64,000 nt of DNA from Streptomyces lomondensis (GTDB taxonomy: Bacteria > Actinomycetota > Actinomycetes > Streptomycetales > Streptomycetaceae). This document shows positions 22,341 through 30,871 of this stretch, piece by piece. A program made the position numbers and the translations under genes. The stretch is from the NCBI RefSeq assembly GCF_014651035.1, contig NZ_BMWC01000011.1, positions 186,001 through 250,000 on the forward strand. Direction: 5' to 3'. The first letter of the stretch is position 1, and each line of letters starts with the position of its first letter. The notes beneath the pieces are model-generated. The model did not search any database, was not told where the DNA came from, and was given only the letters and a program-made list of their open reading frames with translations.

Positions 22341-23204
22341 CTAGCCCGCCCGGCCGACGACCCACTCCCCGATCCGGGCCAGCAGCTCGTCGCTCGCCGC
22401 GTGCTCGGCATGCCCCATGCCGGGCTCCAGCCACAGTTCGCCCTGGTCACCGGCGGCCGCGGCCAGCATGCGCGGATGGTCGACGGGAAAGTAGCCGTCG
22501 GCGTCGCCGTGCACGATCAGCAGCGGGGTGGGGGCGATCCGCGGCACGGCCTGCACCGGCGACAGCGGCACCGGGTCCCAGTCCCGGTGGTGAATGCGCG
22601 TACGGAAGCCGTACCGCCCCACCACGCGCCCCTCGGGCCGCGTCACCAGCCAGTGCAGCCGCCGCATGGGGGCGGTGCCCCGGTAGTACCACCGGGCCGG
22701 CGCGCTCACCGACACCACCGCGTCCGTCCCCGTCCCGCCGCCCGCCTCGTGCAGCGCCGCGTGCCGCAGCGCCACCGAGCCGCCCATGGAGAACCCCACC
22801 GTGCCCACGCGCGCGTGCCCGAGCTCCCGCGCCCAGCGCACCGCCGCCGCCAGGTCGAGCACCTCCCGGTCCCCGACCGTGGACCGCCCGCCGGACGCCC
22901 CGTGTCCCCGGAAGGAGAACGTGACGACGGCCCCGTACGGGGTGAAGGCCTGGGCCACCCGCCGCACGTGCGGCCGGTCGACGGCACCGGTGAAGCCGTG
23001 GGCGATGACGAACACGGGGTGAGCGGAAGGCGTCCGGGAGCCGTCGTATACAGCCGCTCCCGGGTCGTATACGGCGTCGATCGTCACGCCGTCCGAGGTG
23101 CGCAGAAACCTCCGCGCGGGCCTCCGCACAGACGCTCCACAAGTCGTCTCGGAGTGCGGACGATCGATGGAACGCGCCACATGACCTGCCGGACCAGAGC
23201 TCAT
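22341..23204 (-). CDS. Alpha/beta hydrolase
   Basis: 287 residues. Nucleophile elbow GFSMGGS (about 137-143), oxyanion region HGFTGAVDRPH, acid/base elements HGDADGYFPVDHP (Asp) and GMGHAEHA (His) in the usual order. The Arg-rich N-terminus (ARSIDRPHS to RRPARRFL) is about 45 residues. A CAGAAT-like hexamer lies just upstream of ATG 23204, so the transcript may be leaderless. It is divergent from glnR with 171 bp between them. Substrate unknown. Confidence 0.85.
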   Translation of the reverse strand: MSSGPAGHVARSIDRPHSETTCGASVRRPARRFLRTSDGVTIDAVYDPGAAVYDGSRTPSAHPVFVIAHGFTGAVDRPHVRRVAQAFTPYGAVVTFSFRGHGASGGRSTVGDREVLDLAAAVRWARELGHARVGTVGFSMGGSVALRHAALHEAGGGTGTDAVVSVSAPARWYYRGTAPMRRLHWLVTRPEGRVVGRYGFRTRIHHRDWDPVPLSPVQAVPRIAPTPLLIVHGDADGYFPVDHPRMLAAAAGDQGELWLEPGMGHAEHAASDELLARIGEWVVGRAG

Positions 23205-23375
23205 GTGGGCTATTCTGCTGGGCAGAGGACTCGGGCAGCGTAGCCCCCGGGTCCTTTTGTGCTTTCGGAAGCGTTGTATACGACGCGGGAAACCGCAGGT
23301 GTACGGGCCTTCGGGATCGCAGAGCAGTGCTGTGCCAACAAACGTCCTCGCAGGGACCGAGGAGGAACCAGACGT

Positions 23376-24155
23376 ATGAGTTCTCTGCTGCTCCTGACCA
23401 ACGCCCTCCAGCCGTCGACGGAGGTGCTCCCCGCCCTCGGCCTGCTCCTGCACAACGTGCGGGTGGCCCCCGCGGAGGGCCCCGCCCTCGTCGACACCCC
23501 CGGCGCCGACGTCATCCTCGTCGACGGCCGGCGCGACCTGCCGCAGGTGCGCAGCCTGTGCCAGCTGCTGCGCTCCACCGGGCCGGGCTGCCCGCTGATC
23601 CTCGTCGTCACCGAGGGCGGTCTCGCCGCCGTCACCGCGGACTGGGGCATCGACGACGTCCTGCTCGACACCGCCGGCCCCGCGGAGGTCGAGGCGCGGC
23701 TGCGGCTGGCCATGGGCCGGCAGCAGATCGTCAGCGACGACTCCCCGATGGAGATCCGCAACGGCGACCTGTCGGTCGACGAGGCGACGTACTCGGCCAA
23801 GCTCAAGGGCCGGGTCCTCGACCTCACCTTCAAGGAGTTCGAGCTGCTGAAGTACCTCGCGCAGCACCCCGGCCGCGTCTTCACGCGCGCCCAGCTGCTC
23901 CAGGAGGTCTGGGGCTACGACTACTTCGGCGGCACCCGCACGGTCGACGTGCACGTACGGCGGCTGCGCGCCAAGCTCGGCCCCGAGCACGAGTCGCTCA
24001 TCGGCACCGTCCGGAACGTCGGTTATCGATTTGTTACGCCGGAGAAGGTCGAGCGCGCCGCCGAGGAGGCGAAGGCCAAAGCAGCCAAGGCAAAGGCGGA
24101 CAAGACGGACGAGTCGGCCGCCCTGGACGCCGCCGAGGTCCGCGCCGAGGCGTGA
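23376..24155 (+). CDS. glnR: GlnR, OmpR-type global nitrogen regulator
   Basis: 259 residues from ATG 23376 with GAGGAGGAACC upstream. The N-terminal receiver-like domain begins SSLLLLTNALQPSTEVLPALG; Asp 50 (ADVILVDGRRDL) occupies the phosphoacceptor-equivalent site, but the acidic pocket and Lys of true receivers are not intact, as known for this orphan regulator. The winged-helix domain (about 128-222) has LTFKEFELLKYLAQHPGRVFTR and GTRTVDVHVRRLRAKL. A Lys/Ala/Glu-rich tail follows. GlnR controls glnA, amtB-glnK, nirB and urease genes. No sensor kinase is adjacent. Confidence 0.95.
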   Translation: MSSLLLLTNALQPSTEVLPALGLLLHNVRVAPAEGPALVDTPGADVILVDGRRDLPQVRSLCQLLRSTGPGCPLILVVTEGGLAAVTADWGIDDVLLDTAGPAEVEARLRLAMGRQQIVSDDSPMEIRNGDLSVDEATYSAKLKGRVLDLTFKEFELLKYLAQHPGRVFTRAQLLQEVWGYDYFGGTRTVDVHVRRLRAKLGPEHESLIGTVRNVGYRFVTPEKVERAAEEAKAKAAKAKADKTDESAALDAAEVRAEA

Positions 24156-24160
24156 CAGGC

Positions 24161-24224
24161 ATATCCCGGCGCCGACCTGGGCATCGCTCTCCGCGGAGCG
24201 TGCGCCGGACGGCGGTCGGGATAT
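24161..24224 (+). terminator. Imperfect inverted repeat after glnR
   Basis: ATATCCCG (24161-24168) and CGGGATAT (24217-24224) are perfect 8-bp arms with partial extra pairing inside. It lies six bases after the glnR stop; a plausible but weak terminator. Confidence 0.4.
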
Positions 24225-24282
24225 CGTACGGATCCTCCTTTACGCCCTGCCCAGAGCGGGTATATCCGCGTAGACTCCGCGC

Positions 24283-25305
24283 GTGGCCAAGGTGACTCGG
24301 GATGATGTGGCGCGGCTGGCAGGGACTTCCACTGCCGTGGTCAGCTATGTCATCAACAACGGACCCCGGCCGGTCGCCCCGGCCACGCGCGAGCGTGTCC
24401 TCGCCGCGATCAAGGAACTGGGGTACCGGCCCGACCGGGTGGCCCAGGCCATGGCCTCCCGGCGCACGGACCTCATAGGCCTGATCATCCCGGACGCGCG
24501 CCAGTCCTTCTTCGGGGAGATGGCGCACGCGGTCGAACAGGCCGCCTCCGAGCGCGGAAAGATGGTCCTCGTCGGCAACACGGACTACGTGGGCGAGCGC
24601 GAGGTCCACTACCTGCGGGCGTTCCTGGGGATGCGGGTCTCGGGCCTGATCCTCGTCAGCAACGCGCTCAACGACCTGGCCGCCGCCGAGATCGAGGCCT
24701 GGGACGCCCGGGTGGTGCTGCTGCACGCGCGGCCCGAGGGCATCGACGACGTCGCCGTGGTGACCGACGACCTGGGCGGCGCCCGGCTCGCCGTGCGCCA
24801 CCTGCTGGAGCACGGCCACGAGTACGTCGCCTGTATGGGCGGCACAGCGCAGACCCCGGAGGTCGGCGACCCCGTCTCCGACCACGTCGAGGGCTGGCGG
24901 AGCGCCATGGCCGAGGCCGGGATCTCCACCGAGGGCCGCCTCTTCGAGGCCCTCTACAGCCGCTACGACGCCTACCAGGCCGCCCTGAAGATCCTCTCCG
25001 GCCCCGACCGCCCGCCGGCGATCTTCTGCTCCACCGACGACCAGGCGATCGGCCTGCTGCGCGCGGCGCGCGAGCTGCGCATCGACGTCCCCGGCGAGCT
25101 GGCGGTGGCCGGCTTCGACGACATCAAGGAGGCGGCGCTGGCCGACCCGCCCCTGACGACGATCGCCTCCGACCGCTCGGCGATGGCCCGGGCCGCGGTG
25201 GACCTCGTCCTCGACGACGGGCTGCGGGTCGCGGGGGCGCGGCGGGAGCGGCTGAAGGTGTTCCCCTCGCGGCTGGTGGTCCGCCAGTCCTGCGGCTGCG
25301 CGTAG
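24283..25305 (+). CDS. LacI-family transcriptional regulator
   Basis: 340 residues. The N-terminal helix-turn-helix VTRDDVARLAGTSTAVVSYVINNGPRPVAPATRERVL includes a hinge helix YRPDRVAQAMASRRT. The periplasmic-binding-protein-like core follows (IGLIIPDARQSFFGEMAH, then AGFDDIKEAALADPPLTTIA). GTG 24283 lies six bases after TAGACT with no Shine-Dalgarno, so the transcript is probably leaderless. The sugar effector cannot be told, and no sugar transporter is adjacent. Confidence 0.92.
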   Translation: MAKVTRDDVARLAGTSTAVVSYVINNGPRPVAPATRERVLAAIKELGYRPDRVAQAMASRRTDLIGLIIPDARQSFFGEMAHAVEQAASERGKMVLVGNTDYVGEREVHYLRAFLGMRVSGLILVSNALNDLAAAEIEAWDARVVLLHARPEGIDDVAVVTDDLGGARLAVRHLLEHGHEYVACMGGTAQTPEVGDPVSDHVEGWRSAMAEAGISTEGRLFEALYSRYDAYQAALKILSGPDRPPAIFCSTDDQAIGLLRAARELRIDVPGELAVAGFDDIKEAALADPPLTTIASDRSAMARAAVDLVLDDGLRVAGARRERLKVFPSRLVVRQSCGCA

Positions 25306-25413
25306 CCCGCCGGGGCCCTGCGGGGGCGTCTTTATATCGGGCATACGAGGTTCTGTCGGGCTTCTCAGCAAGCACTCAGGAAGCTCTCATGGTCGGGCGC
25401 CAAGCTCGGTTCC

Positions 25414-26415
25414 ATGACCGAGAGCTTCCACCGCAGTGGCGAGTACGAGAACCCTTACGAGGGTCAGCAGCAGGCCCCGGTGAACCCCGAGTGGCCGCCC
25501 CCGCCGGCGTACGCCCCGGCGCATGCTCCGCATTCGAAGAAGCGCAACCGCGGCCCCGTCGCCCTGATCGCCGCCGTGGCGATCGTCGCGGCGGCGATCG
25601 GCGGCGGCACCGCCTACGGCATCCAGGAGCTGACCGGCCACGACACCGTCGCCTCCAGCTCGACCAGCACCAACGTGGTGCCGTCCAGCCAGAAGGGCAC
25701 GGTCGCCGGGGTCGCGAAGGCGGTCAGCCCCAGCATCGTCGAGATCAACGCCGACTCCAACGCCGGGTCCTCCACCGGCTCGGGCGTGATCATCACGAGC
25801 GACGGCGAGATCATCACCAACAACCACGTCATATCCGGCGCCTCGCAGATCAAGGTGACCACCAGCGACGGCAGGTCGTACACCGCGAAGGTCGTCGGCA
25901 CCGACAGCAAGAAGGACCTGGCGCTGATCAAGCTGGAGAACGCCTCCGGCCTGAAGGCGGCGACGCTCGGCGACTCCGCCGGTGTCCAGGTCGGCGACCA
26001 GGTCGTGGCGATCGGCTCCCCCGAGGGGCTGTCCGGCACCGTGACCAGCGGCATCATCTCGGCCCTGAACCGTGACGTCACCGTCCCGACCGACCAGGAC
26101 CAGGGCCAGCAGCAGTTCCAGCAGGGCGACGGGTGGCCGTTCGAGTTCGGCGGCCGGCAGTTCAACGGCGACACCGGCTCCGACACGACGACGTACAAGG
26201 CGCTCCAGACCGACGCGTCCCTCAACCCGGGCAACTCCGGCGGCGCGCTGATCGACATGAACGGCAACATCATCGGGATCAACTCCGCGATGTACTCGCC
26301 GGCGGGCGCCGCCTCCTCGTCCTCCGACGCGGGCAGCGTCGGCCTGGGCTTCGCCATCCCGATCAACACCGTCAAGGCCGACCTCGCCAAGCTGCGGGCC
26401 GGCTCCACCGACTGA
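25414..26415 (+). CDS. HtrA/DegP-like membrane-anchored serine protease lacking a PDZ domain
   Basis: 333 residues. Cytoplasmic Pro-rich segment (1-46), one membrane helix (about 47-70), Ser-rich linker, then a trypsin-like S1C domain with His 138 (TNNHVI), Asp 168 (KKDLALI) and Ser 275 (NPGNSGGAL). It stops soon after the protease fold (NTVKADLAKLRAGSTD), so the PDZ module of classical HtrA proteins is missing. Envelope stress protease is the likely role. It is followed by a small ORF and an OmpR/histidine-kinase pair, an arrangement like PepD with MprAB in mycobacteria. Confidence 0.9.
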   Translation: MTESFHRSGEYENPYEGQQQAPVNPEWPPPPAYAPAHAPHSKKRNRGPVALIAAVAIVAAAIGGGTAYGIQELTGHDTVASSSTSTNVVPSSQKGTVAGVAKAVSPSIVEINADSNAGSSTGSGVIITSDGEIITNNHVISGASQIKVTTSDGRSYTAKVVGTDSKKDLALIKLENASGLKAATLGDSAGVQVGDQVVAIGSPEGLSGTVTSGIISALNRDVTVPTDQDQGQQQFQQGDGWPFEFGGRQFNGDTGSDTTTYKALQTDASLNPGNSGGALIDMNGNIIGINSAMYSPAGAASSSSDAGSVGLGFAIPINTVKADLAKLRAGSTD

Positions 26416-26455
26416 GTCCCACCCGACCGAGTCCCGTCCACCGAGGAGTACGGCG

Positions 26456-26698
26456 ATGATCCAGCAGGTTGCGCACACGGAGCCCGGCACCGACCCGGCG
26501 GGGGTCGCGCTGGCCCTGGCGGTGGCGTACGCACTGCACGCGCCGGCGGGCCGGGCGCCCGAGGTGGCGCCCGCCGCGGCCCGGTCCGGCCGCGGGGCCG
26601 CCGAGCCGACCGCCGAGCGGGCCGCCACGCGGACCGCGGCCGGCAAGCGTGCCGCCCACCGGCGCCGGGCCGCCCGGCGCCGCACCGTACGGGGCTGA
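26456..26698 (+). CDS. Small Ala/Arg-rich protein between protease and response regulator
   Basis: 80 residues. GAGGAG lies 6-7 bases before ATG 26456. The sequence MIQQVAHTEPGTDPAGVALA goes into a short hydrophobic stretch (ALAVAYALHAPA), then an Ala-rich basic tail (TAAGKRAAHRRRAARRR). It is on the same strand as both neighbours, 40 bp after the protease stop and 84 bp before the regulator. Real translation is likely; function unknown. Confidence 0.5.
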   Translation: MIQQVAHTEPGTDPAGVALALAVAYALHAPAGRAPEVAPAAARSGRGAAEPTAERAATRTAAGKRAAHRRRAARRRTVRG

Positions 26699-26782
26699 CA
26701 CCGCTCCCGGCACCGCCCGCCGCCGTGCGAGGCTGAGAGCGTCAGACCACCCCTGCCCTTCCACACCCGAGGACCCCGACCC

Positions 26783-27520
26783 ATGAGCCCCGCAGACGGC
26801 GACCGTGACCCCCAGCGCATCCTGATCGTCGACGACGAGCCGGCGGTACGCGAAGCACTCCAGCGCAGCCTCGCCTTCGAGGGGTACGGCACGGAGGTCG
26901 CCGTCGACGGCGCGGACGCCCTGGAGAAGGCCGCGGCCTACCGCCCCGACCTGGTCGTCCTCGACATCCAGATGCCCCGCATGGACGGCCTGACGGCAGC
27001 GCGCCGCATCCGCGCCACCGGCGACACGACACCCATCCTCATGCTCACGGCCCGCGACACGGTCGGCGACCGCGTCACCGGCCTCGACGCCGGCGCCGAC
27101 GACTACCTGGTCAAGCCCTTCGAACTCGACGAACTCTTCGCCCGCATCCGCGCCCTGCTGCGCCGCAGCTCCTACGCGGCGGCCGTGGGCGCGGGCGGCG
27201 CGGGCGACGACGACGCCCTCACCTTCGCCGACCTGCGCATGGACCTCACCACGCGCGAGGTCACCCGGGGCGGCCGCCAGGTGGAACTGACCCGCACGGA
27301 GTTCACGCTCCTGGAGATGTTCATGGCCCACCCGCGCCAGGTCCTGACCCGCGAGCAGATCCTCAAGGCGGTCTGGGGCTTCGACTTCGAGCCGTCGTCG
27401 AACTCCCTGGACGTGTACGTGATGTACCTGCGGCGCAAGACCGAGGCGGGCGGCGAACCCCGGCTCGTGCACACCGTGCGGGGCGTGGGCTACGTGTTGC
27501 GGCAGGGCGGCGCGGAGTGA
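26783..27520 (+). CDS. OmpR/MprA-type response regulator
   Basis: 245 residues. Receiver domain with the acidic pair (ILIVDDEPAVREAL), phosphoacceptor Asp 61 (LVVLDIQMP), Thr (MLTARD) and Lys (LVKPFELDEL). A Gly/Ala-rich linker precedes the winged-helix domain (RTEFTLLEMFMAHPRQVLTR, NSLDVYVMYLRRK). It overlaps the kinase start by four bases (GTGA), so the pair is translationally coupled. Closest in layout to MprA; the adjacent protease is a likely target. Confidence 0.93.
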   Translation: MSPADGDRDPQRILIVDDEPAVREALQRSLAFEGYGTEVAVDGADALEKAAAYRPDLVVLDIQMPRMDGLTAARRIRATGDTTPILMLTARDTVGDRVTGLDAGADDYLVKPFELDELFARIRALLRRSSYAAAVGAGGAGDDDALTFADLRMDLTTREVTRGGRQVELTRTEFTLLEMFMAHPRQVLTREQILKAVWGFDFEPSSNSLDVYVMYLRRKTEAGGEPRLVHTVRGVGYVLRQGGAE

Positions 27521-28983
27521 ACAAGGTGGTACGCCGCTTCCGCTCGCTGCCGATCCGGTCGCGCCTGGCGCTGCTGGTGGCGGCGGCGGTGGCGTTCGCC
27601 GTGGCGGCGGTGTCGGTGACCTGCTGGTTCATCGTGCAGGGGAAGCTGTACGACCAGGTGGACGGGGATCTGAGGTCGTCCTACCGGACCATCCAGGAGG
27701 ACGACTTCGAGGCGCTGGTCAAGACGTGCCCCCAGACGCCGTCCAGCACGCTCGGCGGCGCTCCTCGCCCGCAGACGTACGCGCAGCTGGTGCGGGTCGA
27801 CGGCAGGGTCTGCCTGTTCAGCAACCTCATGCCGCAGGTGAAGGTCACGAGCACCGACAAGGCCGTGGCGCGGAACCCCGACCCCAGGACGGCCCAGCTG
27901 CGCAACGGCAAGGACAGCGACGGCAACTCGGTGCGCGTACTGACCACGGCGGTCATCGTCAAGGACGGCCCGTTCGACCAGGGTGTCGCAGCCGACTACG
28001 CGCTGGTCATCGCGGTCCCCCTCAAGGGCACGGAGTCCACGCTCAACGAACTGGCGCTGATCCTGCTGCTGGTGTCGGGCATCGGGGTGGTGGGCGCGGG
28101 GGCGGCCGGTCTGACGGTGGCCAGGGCGGGACTGCGCCCGGTCGACAAACTGACGGAAGCGGTCGAGCACGTGGCCCGCACGGAGGACCTGGACGTCCGT
28201 ATCCCCGTCGACGACGACAGCGACGACGAGGTGGCCCGCCTGTCCCGCTCGTTCAACTCGATGACGTCGGCCCTGGCCAGCTCCCGCGAACTCCAGCAGC
28301 AACTCATCGCGGACGCCGGCCACGAGCTGCGTACGCCGCTGACGTCGTTGCGTACCAACATCGAGCTCCTCACCCGCAGCGAGGAGACGGGCCGTCCCAT
28401 CCCCGAGGCGGACCGCAAGGCGCTGCTCGCGTCGGTGAAGGCGCAGATGACGGAGCTGGCCGCGCTCATCGGCGACCTCCAGGAACTGTCCCGGCCGGAC
28501 ACGGGCCAGCACGCGGGCCGGACCCAGATCGTCGCCTGGCACGACACGGTCGAGTCGGCGCTGCGGCGGGCCCGGCTGCGCGGCCCGGAACTGACGATCA
28601 CGGCGGACGTCGAGCCCTGGTTCGTCCGCGCGGAGCCCTCCGCGCTGGAACGGGCGGTGGTGAACATTCTGGACAACGCCGTGAAGTTCAGCCCCGAGGG
28701 CGGCACAGTCGACGTACGGCTGTCCGAGGGTGTCCTCACGGTCCGCGACCACGGCCCGGGCATCCCCGCCGACGAACTCCCCCACGTCTTCGACCGCTTC
28801 TGGCGCTCCCCGAGCGCGCGGGCACTGCCGGGCTCGGGGCTGGGGTTGTCGATCGTGGCACGGACGGTGCAGCAGGCCGGGGGTGAGGTGTCCTTGTCCC
28901 CGGCGGAGGGCGGCGGCACGGTGGCGACGGTACGCCTGCCGGGGGCGGCGGTACCTCCGCCGGAGGAACCGCCTACTGCGTGA
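27517..28983 (+). CDS. Sensor histidine kinase partner of the MprA-like regulator
   Basis: 488 residues. First membrane helix at about 14-35, an extracytoplasmic sensor loop of about 140 residues, second helix at about 178-202 (LILLLVSGIGVVGAGAAG), a HAMP linker, HisKA with phosphoacceptor His 269 (ADAGHELRTPLTS), and an ATPase domain (N-box NILDNAVKF at about 385, then DHGPGIP and GSGLGLSI). All kinase motifs are intact. The C-terminal end runs 11 bp into the tail of the DUF397 gene on the other strand. Confidence 0.93.
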   Translation: MNKVVRRFRSLPIRSRLALLVAAAVAFAVAAVSVTCWFIVQGKLYDQVDGDLRSSYRTIQEDDFEALVKTCPQTPSSTLGGAPRPQTYAQLVRVDGRVCLFSNLMPQVKVTSTDKAVARNPDPRTAQLRNGKDSDGNSVRVLTTAVIVKDGPFDQGVAADYALVIAVPLKGTESTLNELALILLLVSGIGVVGAGAAGLTVARAGLRPVDKLTEAVEHVARTEDLDVRIPVDDDSDDEVARLSRSFNSMTSALASSRELQQQLIADAGHELRTPLTSLRTNIELLTRSEETGRPIPEADRKALLASVKAQMTELAALIGDLQELSRPDTGQHAGRTQIVAWHDTVESALRRARLRGPELTITADVEPWFVRAEPSALERAVVNILDNAVKFSPEGGTVDVRLSEGVLTVRDHGPGIPADELPHVFDRFWRSPSARALPGSGLGLSIVARTVQQAGGEVSLSPAEGGGTVATVRLPGAAVPPPEEPPTA

Positions 28984-29170
28984 CGTAGGCGAGGAACGAC
29001 GCCCAGGGGTTCGGGCCGAACACGAGTATCGGGCCGTGGGGCTGCTTGCTGTCTCGGACCGGGACTGTGCCGGGGCAGTTGTCGGCGACTTCCAGGCAGT
29101 TCGAAGCTCCCCCGTCGCTGTAGGAGGACTTGCGCCACGCCGCGGTCATGAGGTCAGGGGTTCGGTTCAT
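28973..29170 (-). CDS. DUF397 protein
   Basis: 65 residues from ATG 29170, with GGAGGAG eight bases upstream. WRKSSYSDGGASNCLEVADN, PVRDSKQPHGPILVF and an aromatic-rich tail are the DUF397 pattern. These small proteins nearly always follow an XRE regulator of the Scr1 family in Streptomyces and act with it in development or antibiotic control. Here the XRE partner (29167-29815) is broken. A close paralogue with an intact partner is at 40327-40527. Confidence 0.88.
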   Translation of the reverse strand: MNRTPDLMTAAWRKSSYSDGGASNCLEVADNCPGTVPVRDSKQPHGPILVFGPNPWASFLAYVTQ

Positions 29171-29815
29171 GGTCTGCACTCCTCCAGAAGGCGCTTCATG
29201 AACGCCGTCGACTCAGCCGGGGTCAGCGCCGCGTCCCGGACGAGATCGTAGGACAAACGGAAGCGCAGCACCTTGTCCGGATCCTGGCTGCCAGAAGAGC
29301 CAGAGGTGACTGTCCATGAGGTCGTGCACGCCCGCCGTGAAGGGGAGCACCTGGATGACGACGTTGGGCAGCTCCGCCGCGTCCACCAGATGTGACAACT
29401 GCTCTGACCACACCTTCGCGTTGGGCACCGGCCGCCGAAGCGCACCCTCGTTCAGGATCACCCGCACGTTCGGTGCCGGGTCGCGAGTCAGCAACTCCTG
29501 CCTTCCCATGCGCGCGGCCACCTGTTCCTCGAGATCATCGCCGTTGCCAGCTGTTGTCTGAGCTCCGGACAACCCTGACAACACCGTGCGGGCGTAGCCC
29601 TCGGTCTGCAAGAGACCCGGCACCCTGAGCTAACTGTCCAGGTCCTCCATGACCGTCCGCTTGGAGAGCCGGTCCCCCTTCTCCAGGCGGCTCAGGTAGC
29701 TCTTGTCGTAGCCGGTGTCCTCGGCCAGCTGGCCGAGCGACTTGCCCGCCTGCTCCCGCAGGAACCTCAGCGTCCGGCCGAGTGCGGCACGCCCCGACTC
29801 TTCCTGTTCGTCCAC
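29167..29815 (-). pseudogene. Broken XRE/Scr1-family regulator partnered with DUF397
   Basis: The helix-turn-helix half (LGRTLRFLREQAGKSLGQLA, then SYLSRLEKGDRLSKRTVMEDL) runs from GTG 29815 but ends in a stop just after DLDS at 29630. About 45 residues present in the intact paralogue (YYGTGDLLLSHWK to the MWVFSLG region) are gone. The protein resumes in another frame from PGLLQTEGYARTVLSG, and a second frameshift near 29290 moves the end (LSYDLVRDAALTPAESTAFM) into a third frame. So an internal deletion and at least one further frameshift inactivate it. Confidence 0.9.
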
Positions 29816-29936
29816 GACTCGTTCTCCGCTCCTAGCTGTCAATGTCCTGTCATACCCGTCGGTAGCGCGAACTCCCGCTCGTGGTCTGACATCTTCATCA
29901 CCGTCACAGAACCGCAAGCAGGAGTGAGCCCCCCAC

Positions 29937-30785
29937 ATGCGTCTCACACGCAAGTCAACTCTTAAGAAGTACGGCGTAGTTGTCGCTTCCACCGCCCTCG
30001 CGATAACCGGTCTGCTGGCCGGCGCGGGGACCGCCACCGCCGGGCCCGCCGGGGCCACGAACATCCGGGGTGTCGACCCCGGTGACACCGACCGGATGAT
30101 CGAGCGGCTGTGCAGCCAGGAGACGAGCCTGACCGGCGTCTACGGCGCGCTGAACGTCGACACCGGCGAGTTCAAGACCCGCGACGAGTACCTGCGGGAC
30201 GTCTTCGGGCTGTGGAAGCCCGCCGGGCCGTGGGAGCTGTTCCGCGGCTGGTGCGGGTACGCCGAGGCCTCCACCTGGTCGATCAAGGGCGACACCGTCC
30301 GCACGTCCCGGTGGATCGGCAACAAGGGGTCCGCCGACGACAAGGAGACCTTCGTCAGCAGCTACAGCACCAAGACGTTCGCCAAGAAGAGCGTCGGCGG
30401 CACCATCAGCCTCTCCCTCGCCAAGAGCATCTTCTCGGGCACCGTCGGCGGCAGCGCCGGCTACGAGTGGGGCTGGGAGAAGGAGTCCCGGTTCGAGACC
30501 CGCAGCGAGAAGACCATCCCGCCCTGCCGGCAGGTCGCCGTGACCTGGACGCCGTACCAGCGGGTCGTGCGCGTCAACCCCGTCTTCCACGTCGAGGACT
30601 ACCAGTGGAACAAGGGCGACGGCGACCGGACCGTGCACAGCTGGCGTGACCGGGGCTACCAGACGATCTACTCCCACGGGTACTACATCGACGGCATCTC
30701 CGACAAGCTCCTCCCCAACGGCCAGCCCGACGGCCGCGAGGACAAGATCGAGGAGAAGCTCGACCCCAAGTCCTGCACCTCGTAA
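29937..30785 (+). CDS. Secreted protein, candidate aerolysin/ETX-MTX2-like beta-pore former
   Basis: 282 residues. Signal peptide about 1-35: basic start, hydrophobic VVVASTALAITGLLAGA, then TATAG as a likely cleavage region. The mature part has a Trp/Tyr-rich head, then SYSTKTFAKKSVGGTISLSLA and FSGTVGGSAGYEWGW, which alternate polar and hydrophobic residues around Gly/Ser turns as in the amphipathic insertion hairpin of aerolysin-like proteins. ETRSEKTIPPCRQVAVTWTPYQ and RVNPVFHVEDY follow as long beta strands. No catalytic motif is visible. Divergent from the broken XRE gene. Assignment is by pattern only. Confidence 0.55.
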   Translation: MRLTRKSTLKKYGVVVASTALAITGLLAGAGTATAGPAGATNIRGVDPGDTDRMIERLCSQETSLTGVYGALNVDTGEFKTRDEYLRDVFGLWKPAGPWELFRGWCGYAEASTWSIKGDTVRTSRWIGNKGSADDKETFVSSYSTKTFAKKSVGGTISLSLAKSIFSGTVGGSAGYEWGWEKESRFETRSEKTIPPCRQVAVTWTPYQRVVRVNPVFHVEDYQWNKGDGDRTVHSWRDRGYQTIYSHGYYIDGISDKLLPNGQPDGREDKIEEKLDPKSCTS

Positions 30786-30793
30786 GGAACATA

Positions 30794-30820
30794 CGCACGG
30801 CACGGCAACCTTTCCGTGCG
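30794..30820 (+). terminator. Short hairpin after the secreted protein gene
   Basis: CGCACGG (30794-30800) and CCGTGCG (30814-30820) form 7-bp arms, nine bases after the stop codon. Possible weak terminator or processing stem. Confidence 0.35.
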
Positions 30821-30871
30821 GGGCGGCGACCCACTCCCGGATCATCCCCCCGCACGGAACGGATTCGCCGC

